Below the pieces are notes generated by a model that was given only the letters and a program-made list of their open reading frames with translations, ran no database searches and was not told the origin of the DNA. Shown piece by piece: positions 28,376-35,907 of a stretch of 64,000 bases of DNA (the stretch's first letter is position 1; every line of letters starts with the position of its first letter). This DNA comes from Shewanella aquimarina (GTDB lineage: Bacteria; Pseudomonadota; Gammaproteobacteria; Enterobacterales; Shewanellaceae): contig NZ_JAKIKY010000003.1 in NCBI RefSeq assembly GCF_023349185.1, positions 310,001-374,000 on the forward strand. The letters run 5' to 3'. The position numbers were made by a program, and so were the translations under genes.

Positions 28376-28537
28376 ATACCAATCACGGTAAGTAAGTGAT
28401 CAGAAATAACGCAGGAAAAACGGTCGAGAACAAGGCAGAATTTTTCGATTAGTAGTTATTCTACAATCAAAAATTGTAACGCCGTTATCGGACGTTTTAA
28501 CAAGTTAGCATGATCAATTATTTACTACGATTGGTAT
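28376..28537. repeat. Interspersed palindromic repeat, copy 2 (162 bp)
   Basis: Begins ATACCAATCACGG and ends ACGATTGGTAT, better preserved than copy 1. The outer arms (TGATCA near both ends) and the inner arms (CGATTAGTAG against CTACAATC) are complementary, so the unit can form one long interrupted hairpin. Same block order as 12801-12977. Confidence 0.88.
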
Positions 28538-28788
28538 ACCATCTAGCCCACTGAATTAACTGGCCATATTTTAAGCATAACAAGCTTTCCAGCCTAACAC
28601 CATTAGCGGATAAACAGCAGATTAAGGCCGCTTTTTCACGGCGCTTACGCCTGCCTTGGCTGAAATGCCCATTTTATTTGCCTATAGGCCAATCTATCTG
28701 CTGTTTTTCCCTTGAGAAAAGCCACCAGCAAGGTAATATAAACCTCCAAAATTTTTAATAAAACGTTTCGTTGGAGAACTAAGCAACA
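28538..28788. other. asnS upstream region
   Basis: 251 bases without a gene after the repeat. It must carry the asnS promoter. It contains a GCCTATAGGC palindrome at 28680-28689. No obvious tRNA-dependent leader structure was recognised. Confidence 0.5.
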
Positions 28789-30189
28789 ATGAGCATTGCA
28801 TCTGTCGCTTCTGTATTTAAGGGTGATTTTGCGGTTGGTTCGCAAGTTACCGTACGCGGTTGGGTAAGAACTCGCCGAGATTCCAAGGCCGGCATCTCTT
28901 TTCTTGCCGTATATGATGGTTCCTGTTTTGATCCCATTCAGGGCGTTGTGCCAAATAGCTTAGACAATTATAACGACGAAATCTTACGCCTCACGGCCGG
29001 TTGCTCAGTCGTGATGACGGGTGAACTGGTTGAGAGCCCAGGTAAGGGTCAAGCATTTGAGATGCAGGTGACTAAGGTTGAGGTCACAGGTTGGGTTGAA
29101 GATCCTGATACCTATCCAATGGCGGCCAAGCGTCACTCTATCGAGTATCTGCGCGAACTGGCTCACCTGCGTCCTCGCACCAACATCATCGGCGCCGTGG
29201 CCCGTGTGCGTAACTGTCTGTCTCATGCCATCCACAACTTCTACAACGAAGAAGGCTTCATCTGGGTCTCTACCCCGCTGATCACGGCTTCTGACTGTGA
29301 AGGTGCCGGTGAGATGTTCCGCGTCTCGACTCTGGATCTGGAAAACCTGCCACGTACCGACGAGGGTAAGGTCGATTTCAGCGAAGACTTCTTCGGTAAG
29401 GAATCTTTCCTGACGGTATCGGGTCAGCTGAACGGCGAGACCTACGCCTGTGCGCTGTCTAAGATCTACACCTTTGGCCCAACCTTCCGCGCCGAAAACT
29501 CAAACACCAGCCGTCACCTGGCGGAGTTCTGGATGGTTGAGCCGGAAGTGGCCTTCGCCGATCTGAACGATGTTGCCGGCCTGGCCGAGCGTATGCTGAA
29601 GTACTGCTTCCGCGCCGTGCTTAATGAGCGCCGTGACGATCTTGAGTTCTTTGCCCAGCGCGTCGACAAGACAGTTATCGAGCGCCTTGAAAACTTCGTC
29701 AACAGCGATTTCGCCCAGGTAGACTACACAGACGCCATCGAGATCCTAAAGTCATGCGGCAAGAAGTTCGAGTTCGATGTCGAATGGGGTATCGATCTGC
29801 AATCTGAGCATGAGCGCTACCTGGCAGAAGAGCACTTCAAGGCACCTGTGGTCGTGAAGAACTATCCAAAAGATATCAAGGCCTTCTACATGCGTCTCAA
29901 CGAAGATGGCAAAACAGTAGCGGCCATGGATGTACTGGCTCCTGGCATCGGTGAGATCATCGGTGGTGCCCAACGTGAAGAGCGTCTGGACGTACTAGAT
30001 ACCCGTCTGGACGAGATGGGTCTGAGCAAGGAAGATTACTGGTGGTATCGTGACCTGCGCCGTTACGGCACAGTGCCACACTCAGGCTTCGGCCTGGGCT
30101 TCGAGCGTTTGGTCTCTTACGTGACCGGCGTATCGAACATCCGCGATGTGATCCCATTCCCACGCGCGCCTAAGTCAGCGAACTTCTAA
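28789..30189 (+). CDS. asnS: Asparaginyl-tRNA synthetase
   Basis: A class IIb aminoacyl-tRNA synthetase of 466 residues charging tRNA-Asn. An N-terminal OB fold ('[20 protein letters not shown]') is followed by class II motif 2 ('[21 protein letters not shown]') and motif 3 ('[15 protein letters not shown]') with the C-terminal '[12 protein letters not shown]'. GGAG lies upstream of the ATG. A strong terminator follows. Confidence 0.97.
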   Translation: MSIASVASVFKGDFAVGSQVTVRGWVRTRRDSKAGISFLAVYDGSCFDPIQGVVPNSLDNYNDEILRLTAGCSVVMTGELVESPGKGQAFEMQVTKVEVTGWVEDPDTYPMAAKRHSIEYLRELAHLRPRTNIIGAVARVRNCLSHAIHNFYNEEGFIWVSTPLITASDCEGAGEMFRVSTLDLENLPRTDEGKVDFSEDFFGKESFLTVSGQLNGETYACALSKIYTFGPTFRAENSNTSRHLAEFWMVEPEVAFADLNDVAGLAERMLKYCFRAVLNERRDDLEFFAQRVDKTVIERLENFVNSDFAQVDYTDAIEILKSCGKKFEFDVEWGIDLQSEHERYLAEEHFKAPVVVKNYPKDIKAFYMRLNEDGKTVAAMDVLAPGIGEIIGGAQREERLDVLDTRLDEMGLSKEDYWWYRDLRRYGTVPHSGFGLGFERLVSYVTGVSNIRDVIPFPRAPKSANF

Positions 30190-30201
30190 AGCCAGTTCTG
30201 C

Positions 30202-30229
30202 AAAAAAACGCCCTACGGGGCGTTTTTTT
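30202..30229 (+). terminator. Intrinsic terminator after asnS
   Basis: A-run, ACGCCC / GGGGCGT stem with a TAC loop, seven T. Confidence 0.9.
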
Positions 30230-30319
30230 ATGGGCGCAGATTTCAGATTGTAATTTCTATGGACTAACGCTACCAATAAGCGAAGAGCGGAATGAATCCG
30301 GCGACCAACGAGAGCGTAC

Positions 30320-31567
30320 TTAATTGGCTTTTTTTACCTTTTCCAACACTTCTGTTTTTTTAAGCTCTGCTATCAAAAATTTAACCCATTGTTTCGTATA
30401 TAAGTAACCATCAAAGCCCTCAACAAATGATGCATACTCACCTTTGAAATCAGGTGAATTGTCTCTAGGGCGAGCTTCAAAGTACTTCCAAGACTTTGTG
30501 TGTAAAGACATATTAAAAATAGGGATCGCATCACGCACGAGAATCATTACCTTAGACGGTTTCAATTTATATGGGTTTTCGATTCCCTTAATGAAAGCTA
30601 CACCTTGTTCATAGTTTTGCAGTTCTTCTTCGGTGAGCTTATTAACATTAATAAACTCAACTGCAATATCTGATGACTTGGCATGATTACCTAACTTTGG
30701 AACTAGCATTGCTCGAATACGATATTTCTGACTTTCAACAATATTATCCTCTAAGTCAGCACGATACGTTTCCATGTAATGACGTACAACTTTATAGTTC
30801 TCTTTTTGTAATTGCTTCATAGCATCAATTTGCGCCTGCTCAGAGATACGACTGAGTTGCATGGCAATAGCTAGGTTGGTGCAGAGCGCATGAGCATCAC
30901 CAAACTCTTCTACCAACAGATTTTCAAAATTAATTAAAGCGGCTTGACACTCCCCAGCAACCGCAAGGTCTATCGCAGGTAGACTACGGTGTTCGATTTT
31001 ATTTCTAAGCCCAATCAAAAACTGTAAGTTGTACTTTTCAGGACGTTCAACACCATTCCAATATTGATTGCAGCACTCCATCAACTCCCACGCTTTCACT
31101 TCATCGTCTATTACCACCGGTTCTCCACCTTTCAGATGGAAATAGTTAACACCTTTCTTTTCAAAGATGGCATGGAATAGTGCCGTATAGGCAATAACGA
31201 TATTTACGATATAACCATACGTTTTAAACTCTGTGTATGGGTTGTTATAGGTTGAGACAGCAAGTAACGCGAACTCTCTTGCTTTGTACAGCAACATGCC
31301 TTTTGCAGATTGATCTGCAACCTGTTGTAACCTTTGACTATGTACAGCCCTGAATTCATCTTTGCTTAGAAATTTGATTCCTGCTGTGAGGTAATGAGAA
31401 CCATCTTTTTGAACATATTGATGCCAACGTTTTGAGGGATACGTTGCGCAAGTTTGCTTTTTCCAACCTGTTGCATTGGCTAATTCATCAATTGTAAAAG
31501 ATTCACCTTCGGTCTCTTTTGAAGACAGAAACTCATAGGCTAAATCGACTTGTTCATATCTACTCAA
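30320..31567 (-). CDS. DUF3644-like protein with a HEPN-type R-N-x3-H motif
   Basis: About 415 residues. The N-terminus (about 1-60) looks like a small helix-turn-helix module ('FTIDELANATGWKKQTCATYPSKRW'). The middle, 'LLYKAREFALLAVSTYNNPYTEFK' then 'IVNIVIAYTALFHAIFEKKG', resembles DUF3644. Near residue 190 'GLRNKIEHR' fits the HEPN RNase motif R-x4-H. DUF3644 and HEPN proteins are common in toxin and anti-phage loci. The start is a TTG at 31567 with AGGAG eight bases upstream; the frame extends ten codons to another TTG. AT-rich relative to flanking asnS and apbE. Confidence 0.65.
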   Translation of the reverse strand: MSRYEQVDLAYEFLSSKETEGESFTIDELANATGWKKQTCATYPSKRWHQYVQKDGSHYLTAGIKFLSKDEFRAVHSQRLQQVADQSAKGMLLYKAREFALLAVSTYNNPYTEFKTYGYIVNIVIAYTALFHAIFEKKGVNYFHLKGGEPVVIDDEVKAWELMECCNQYWNGVERPEKYNLQFLIGLRNKIEHRSLPAIDLAVAGECQAALINFENLLVEEFGDAHALCTNLAIAMQLSRISEQAQIDAMKQLQKENYKVVRHYMETYRADLEDNIVESQKYRIRAMLVPKLGNHAKSSDIAVEFINVNKLTEEELQNYEQGVAFIKGIENPYKLKPSKVMILVRDAIPIFNMSLHTKSWKYFEARPRDNSPDFKGEYASFVEGFDGYLYTKQWVKFLIAELKKTEVLEKVKKAN

Positions 31568-31623
31568 TTTGACTACTCCTGACGACCTTAAAGCCAATTA
31601 ACGCTGCCTACACGGGCGGCCGA

Positions 31624-31659
31624 AACGCAGTGTAAACCTTTCAGTACACTGCGTTTTTT
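31624..31659 (+). terminator. Strong hairpin with T-run reading rightward
   Basis: AACGCAGTGTA / TACACTGCGTT perfect 11-bp stem, ten-base loop and six T on the + strand. No rightward gene precedes it in this patch, so what it terminates is unclear. Confidence 0.7.
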
Positions 31660-31696
31660 GCATTAAACAATTGTGATTGGCCTTATTAAATGTTTT

Positions 31697-31903
31697 TTAG
31701 CAATCGTAGCGATCTTTTATATATTGGTGATAATGCTGACCAACTGAACGAGCTTTCACGAACTCTCTAAATACACGCTCAGGAACCCTGCAAAATGTGT
31801 AGATTGGGTCACTATCTTCAAAGTCGATATACATACGCATTGAACCTGCGTCATACCCAATGCGGCGAATTGCCGTAGACCTAACATTTACCCACTCAGT
31901 CAT
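31697..31903 (-). CDS. KTSC domain protein
   Basis: 68 residues forming one KTSC domain: 'VRSTAIRRIGYDAGSMRMYIDF' then 'YTFCRVPERVFREFVKARSVGQHYHQYI'. The domain is named after the C-terminal region of certain lysyl-tRNA synthetases and often occurs alone in phages and accessory regions; an RNA or protein-binding role is only inferred. AGGAG lies six bases before the ATG. It starts nine bases after the stop of the Trp-rich repeat protein, so the two form an operon. Confidence 0.82.
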   Translation of the reverse strand: MTEWVNVRSTAIRRIGYDAGSMRMYIDFEDSDPIYTFCRVPERVFREFVKARSVGQHYHQYIKDRYDC

Positions 31904-31912
31904 TTGAGGCTC

Positions 31913-32131
31913 CTACTTTTTAAACCAAGGTAATGTATTGGAGGGGCCATGAATATGGCCATCATCTATCCAAAACTTACCACCGTCAGTTGGCCCCCAA
32001 ATCCAATTGTCTTTAATCCACCACTTCCCAGAATTGTATGGCCCCCAGACCCAACCATCGTCGATCCAGAATTTACCCGACTCTTCAGGTCCCCAAATGT
32101 AATTATCATCAATCCAATATCCGGTATACAT
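31913..32131 (-). CDS. Trp-rich miniprotein made of four 16-residue repeats
   Basis: 72 residues, almost entirely four tandem units of 16: 'YWIDDNYIWGPEESGK', 'FWIDDGWVWGPYNSGK', 'WWIKDNWIWGPTDGGK' and 'FWIDDGHIHGPSNTLP', then a 'WFKK' tail. Each unit has aromatic-WI-D-D/N-x-(I/V)-W-GP followed by a polar turn, suggesting a stack of beta-hairpins. No signal peptide or membrane segment. I do not know a function. The ATG at 32131 is set by AGGGAG five bases upstream; an in-frame start 15 codons earlier lacks support. Confidence 0.7.
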   Translation of the reverse strand: MYTGYWIDDNYIWGPEESGKFWIDDGWVWGPYNSGKWWIKDNWIWGPTDGGKFWIDDGHIHGPSNTLPWFKK

Positions 32132-32162
32132 GATTACTCCCTGTAGATTTAACATTTCACTA

Positions 32163-32200
32163 GTGCGCATGCGCATCTATTTGGCAAAATGCGCATGCAC
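32163..32200. promoter_or_regulatory. Inverted repeat GCGCATGCGCAT / ATGCGCATGC upstream of the miniprotein operon
   Basis: GTGCGCATGCGCAT and ATGCGCATGCAC arms separated by about 12 bases, 32-69 bases upstream of the miniprotein ATG, in promoter position. Each arm is itself palindromic (ATGCGCAT, GCATGC). It may be an operator for this accessory operon. Confidence 0.45.
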
Positions 32201-32429
32201 ATTTAATAAACCTATTATTGATGATTTACTAAACTAAAGTCATTGATTTATAGCCACTCTAGCAGAGTCATGCCGGATAAACGAGCACCACAGTCATGTC
32301 GTATCAACGAGCATTAGAATGGGCAAAATGAGCATGAATATTGACTCGCTCTCGCACCTTAAATACCTGAAGGCTAATCGTGAAAAACCAGTCATGAAAA
32401 GTTAGTCATGACAAGCTCATCATAAAAAA

Positions 32430-33458
32430 CTAGCCACGGATGATATGGTGAACGGTGCCCTGACCGACGAGAAAGGTCTCGGCTCCCTCCCCCTGAAGCA
32501 TGGCCAGGGTCGCCAGCATGCCGGCGACGACACACTGAGGAGCAAACACACTGACCGACAGCGGCGCGCCTTTGATGGGATACCCAGTGCTGGGGTCGAT
32601 GATATGGCCATAGCGTTTGCCTTGGTGGAGTAGATAACGCCGGGAGTGTCCGCTGGTGGCCAGCGCGCCAGATTTAAGCGTCACCACACGGGCGGGGGTA
32701 TCTAGCTTGTGGGGATCTTCTATGCCTATCTGCCAGGGGCACTCGCAACATGGGGAGGCAATCATATCCCCGCCGAGGTTCACTAAGAGATCATATTCGG
32801 GCAGTTCACGTCGCAGCACCTCTATGGCCCTGTCGGCAGCATACTCCTTGGCGATCCCACCGAGATCGATCCCCATCCCATAGGGTAGAAAGAGGCGCAG
32901 CTCCTCAATAATCAGCCGCTCGAAGCCTACACATTCAAGCGCCGTCTCTATCTGGCAGTCACTCGGCGGAGTAGCACTCTCCCCATCGCCGAATGGCCAG
33001 AGGGCCAATACAGGCTCGGCGGTAATATCAAACTTGCCCTGACTTAACCGGTAACAATGCTCGGCAAACTTGAGTAGTCCAAGGGTTTCATCGTCGATCG
33101 CTTGCCAGTCACCTGCGCTGCGATTGATTTGAGTTAATACGCTGTTCTCGCTAAAACGGTTGTACTTAGCCTCGATGCGCTTAACCTCGGCCATGGCGCG
33201 CTCAAAGGCCTGAGTTATTCGCTCTCCGCCAGTCTTGTCACCTTGAACCTTGTCACCTTGAGTCTTGTCACCTTGCGCTTTGCTAGCAGCTTGCTTAGGA
33301 CGCGCCAGGAACTCACAGCGACTGGCCATAGCCATGAACTCGCCCTTGAGACCCTTAAGGTTATAGTGACCGTATTGGCTTTCATCCGAGATCACCGCCT
33401 GTTGATTGTCTAGATCAGCAAGCGACGAAAATTTGAGACCTTCACCTGTTGAGATCAA
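32430..33458 (-). CDS. apbE: FAD:protein FMN transferase ApbE
   Basis: Attaches FMN covalently to Ser/Thr of envelope proteins. Core motifs: 'FMAMASRCEFLA' (family start, near residue 41), 'AEVKRIEAKYNRFSENSVLTQIN', 'KFDITAEPVLALWPFG', 'GIDLGGIAKEYAADRAIEVL', 'YDLLVNLGGDM', 'ATSGHSRRY' and 'HIIDPSTGYPI'. No lipobox or signal peptide is seen, unusual for an exported ApbE. The 40-residue N-terminal extension and a triple 'QGDK' insertion (about 63-75) are odd. The ATGA start overlaps the DUF3570 stop. It is last in a four-gene operon. Confidence 0.9.
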   Translation of the reverse strand: MISTGEGLKFSSLADLDNQQAVISDESQYGHYNLKGLKGEFMAMASRCEFLARPKQAASKAQGDKTQGDKVQGDKTGGERITQAFERAMAEVKRIEAKYNRFSENSVLTQINRSAGDWQAIDDETLGLLKFAEHCYRLSQGKFDITAEPVLALWPFGDGESATPPSDCQIETALECVGFERLIIEELRLFLPYGMGIDLGGIAKEYAADRAIEVLRRELPEYDLLVNLGGDMIASPCCECPWQIGIEDPHKLDTPARVVTLKSGALATSGHSRRYLLHQGKRYGHIIDPSTGYPIKGAPLSVSVFAPQCVVAGMLATLAMLQGEGAETFLVGQGTVHHIIRG

Positions 33459-34885
33459 AATCGCATTCCAAATTGAAGCACTATGGCATCGATGCGGGGG
33501 AACTGATCGAAGCTAGCCAGCTCTCCTGGCAACTCGACACCTGGGTTTTGCGGGCGCTGCTGATAGTAGGCCAGACGCACACTTGCCAGCATCCCCTGCT
33601 CTAACTTCTGGCCATATTTGACGCCTATCGTATAGGTCTGCATCTTACCGAGACGATGATCCGCCGAGGCGAACTCGGGCAAGGGCTCACCCTCAGTGAG
33701 ATAGAGGTGATAAAACTCGGCCGCGTCCTGCAAATAAACCCGAAACTGCCATTGCCAATAGGCGGCGCCGCTGAGGTTGTAGCGATAACGGGCATCTAAG
33801 GTATGGGCCTGCAGCGACCAGTCATCATTACTGTAGCGATAGGAAAAGGTCAGTGTGCCGCTATCTAAGGCGCCCTTGGTCATGAGATAGAGATTGTGTT
33901 TTAGCCGCTCGTCGGGGCGCTGCTCATAGTGATAGCCAAGGGCCTGCCCTCTACTATCGACCCGGCTAACCACCTTGTAGGCATCATTAAGATAGCCATT
34001 GACGGCCGAGAGGCCATAACTAAGCTGAGCCTGCCAGCGACGATTCAGGGTTTGGGTGATGCCCACATTGAGATCTAAGGTGCGCTTGAGGGCCGTATCG
34101 TAATAACGGGTGGCATCGAATGCCTGCCTAAACTCGGCCTCGCTGGCAAAGTCTTTACGAAACACCATCTCACTCATCCCAACGGGCCGCCCGCCCACTG
34201 GATTGACGATATCGAAATAGTAGGCCGCGCCGGCAAACACCTGGGTATTGCTCTGATTGAAGGAGTGCTCGAGCCCAGCATTGACACCGAGTGAGGTGTA
34301 ATCATATTCGCGAGAGAGATACCCACCGAGACTGGTCTGCCATTTGGCAGAGAAGAGATGCTGCCAGTTGGCGCTTAGCTGCAAGCGGGTGTCTTTGAAG
34401 GTGTCATCCAGCGGCAGTTCTCCGGCTCTCGCCTGATAGACGCCGGTTCCCGAAGGCCGGGTAAAGCTTTGAGGGCTTGCCTGGATCACGGCGCCATTGG
34501 CCGAGGCGCCAGTTAGGGCGTCCAGCGCTATCTTGCCGCGAATAATATTGGCATCATTCAGCGCCTGACGGTAGTTGACTATCCCTTCTGCCGCCGTGAC
34601 CCTGTCCTGCTCCTGATAGTAGACTAGGGCTGCATCTATGGTCGCGCCGGCGAGCGGATCGCTCGCTTGTTCCTCTTGCTCAGCGGTATTATCGCGCGTC
34701 TCGGCGGCTTGTTCGCCCGCAAGCGCACTGCCACAGGACAGTGCCGCGCCAACACCGAGAAACAGGCTGCTGGCCATCAGCAGAGATGCCATGACAGACT
34801 CACTTTCTAGCGAGTCGCTTTTTAGCGAAGCACTTTCTACTGTCCCAAGTTGATTTGGTGTCGGCCTGTCCTTCATGTCGCTCAA
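33455..34885 (-). CDS. DUF3570 outer-membrane beta-barrel protein
   Basis: 476 residues. After a polar N-terminal stretch comes a signal peptide at about 32-57 ('MASLLMASSLFLGVGAALS' then 'SALAG'). The rest alternates polar and aromatic residues in beta-strand style ('LQLSANWQHLFSAKWQTSLGGYLSREY') and ends with the terminal-Phe signature 'VLQFGMRF' recognised by the BAM machinery. The function is unknown. Start: TTG at 34885 has AAGGAAG upstream, ATG at 34876 is three codons in, and ATG at 34792 would place the signal peptide correctly. It overlaps apbE by four bases. Confidence 0.82.
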   Translation of the reverse strand: MSDMKDRPTPNQLGTVESASLKSDSLESESVMASLLMASSLFLGVGAALSCGSALAGEQAAETRDNTAEQEEQASDPLAGATIDAALVYYQEQDRVTAAEGIVNYRQALNDANIIRGKIALDALTGASANGAVIQASPQSFTRPSGTGVYQARAGELPLDDTFKDTRLQLSANWQHLFSAKWQTSLGGYLSREYDYTSLGVNAGLEHSFNQSNTQVFAGAAYYFDIVNPVGGRPVGMSEMVFRKDFASEAEFRQAFDATRYYDTALKRTLDLNVGITQTLNRRWQAQLSYGLSAVNGYLNDAYKVVSRVDSRGQALGYHYEQRPDERLKHNLYLMTKGALDSGTLTFSYRYSNDDWSLQAHTLDARYRYNLSGAAYWQWQFRVYLQDAAEFYHLYLTEGEPLPEFASADHRLGKMQTYTIGVKYGQKLEQGMLASVRLAYYQQRPQNPGVELPGELASFDQFPRIDAIVLQFGMRF

Positions 34886-34922
34886 GCGATCTTCCTTATT
34901 CCCTGTTATCTCTTAAAACAAC

Positions 34923-35141
34923 CTAGTTACAACCACAGCCACCACCGGCAAGGGTACGGCCGCCGCTGGAGCCCTCCTTACTGAAATAGATATGATCTTC
35001 TATCGCCATATCCATCTCGTCGGCATCTAGCTGCATATCCTCCCGGGCGAACTGCCCTCGCTCCCAGGGCTTTACGCCGAGATTGGCACAGCCAGACAGC
35101 AAGGCTACCAATATGATCAGTAGCTTTAAATCAGTTCGCAT
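34923..35141 (-). CDS. DUF4266 small lipoprotein with Gly-Cys tail
   Basis: 72 residues. The lipobox 'LLSGC' at about 15-19 makes a lipoprotein with mature N-terminus 'CANLGVKPWERGQFARED'. The middle is acidic with Met ('LDADEMDMAIEDHIYFSKEGSSGG') and the end is 'GGGCGCN'. The two tail cysteines next to a thioredoxin-like partner suggest redox chemistry or a modification site. It overlaps the TlpA-like gene by 11 bases. Confidence 0.85.
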   Translation of the reverse strand: MRTDLKLLIILVALLSGCANLGVKPWERGQFAREDMQLDADEMDMAIEDHIYFSKEGSSGGRTLAGGGCGCN

Positions 35142-35700
35142 CGACTAACCTCTTCTTCAACAAAGATTGTATCTCCTGCTCGACGGCAACTTGCTTGGAC
35201 TTGAAGAACCCCAGATGCTCGCTGACCAAGTGCCCGTCGCTATCAAACAGATAACTGCTGGGCATCCCCTGCAGATTAAAGTGACCGGCCACCTCCCCCT
35301 TGGGATCGTAGAGGATATCGAAGCTAGTGTTGAAATCGGCCAGAAATGGCCCTGCCATCTCACTCTCTTCATCGAGATTGATCGCCACGATCGCGAGCCC
35401 CTTGTCGCCATAGCGTTGATGCATCAGCTCCATCCAGGGAAAGGAGTCGCGACAGGGCGCGCACCAGGAGGCCCAGAAATCCACGTAGACCACCTTGCCC
35501 TTATAAGGCGCTAGAGACACCAGCTCGCCGCTTTGTGTCTTGGCGCTCAAGTCCAGACGCGGCGCAGCGTGACTCGTCAGCACCATAGACAGACAAACGA
35601 GCATTGCCATCGATAACCAAACAAGCTTGGTCATCATGGGGGATCTCATTCTCCCCTCTACCGACGGCGGAACGCCTTGCATCTTCTGTTCTCGTGACAT
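35131..35700 (-). CDS. TlpA/ResA-like exported thioredoxin
   Basis: 189 residues: a hydrophobic export signal at about 24-45 ('LVWLSMAMLVCLSMVLTSHAAP'), then a thioredoxin fold with 'VVYVDFWASWCAPCRDSFPWM' (CxxC, about 75-95) and the cis-Pro region 'GMPSSYLFDSDG'. It is probably periplasmic or membrane-anchored and reduces or oxidises a dedicated partner. The ATG at 35700 has AAGGA six bases upstream. First gene of the TlpA / DUF4266 / DUF3570 / ApbE operon. Confidence 0.88.
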   Translation of the reverse strand: MSREQKMQGVPPSVEGRMRSPMMTKLVWLSMAMLVCLSMVLTSHAAPRLDLSAKTQSGELVSLAPYKGKVVYVDFWASWCAPCRDSFPWMELMHQRYGDKGLAIVAINLDEESEMAGPFLADFNTSFDILYDPKGEVAGHFNLQGMPSSYLFDSDGHLVSEHLGFFKSKQVAVEQEIQSLLKKRLVDAN

Positions 35701-35907
35701 CACAAATCCTTCACAGCTGGTTAAACACTTTCTTTATCGCTTGTACCGGGCGTTTACTAACAAAAGTCTCCTATCTTATTAATGAGGTTAGCAAAAAATC
35801 ATGGTATTAGGACAGGGAAAGATGCTGTTATCACGACTTAGCAAGAAAGAGTGTGCATTATGAAAACGCCTGAACGAACACCCTATTTTAGTCAAGGTTA
35901 CTCAATG

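Noticed and set aside
31590..31660. TTAACGCTGCC...GGCGGCCG near the HEPN-like gene as a possible attC
   Set aside because: Core sites do not pair properly and the dominant structure is a normal terminator hairpin, so the first accessory patch is not claimed to be cassettes.
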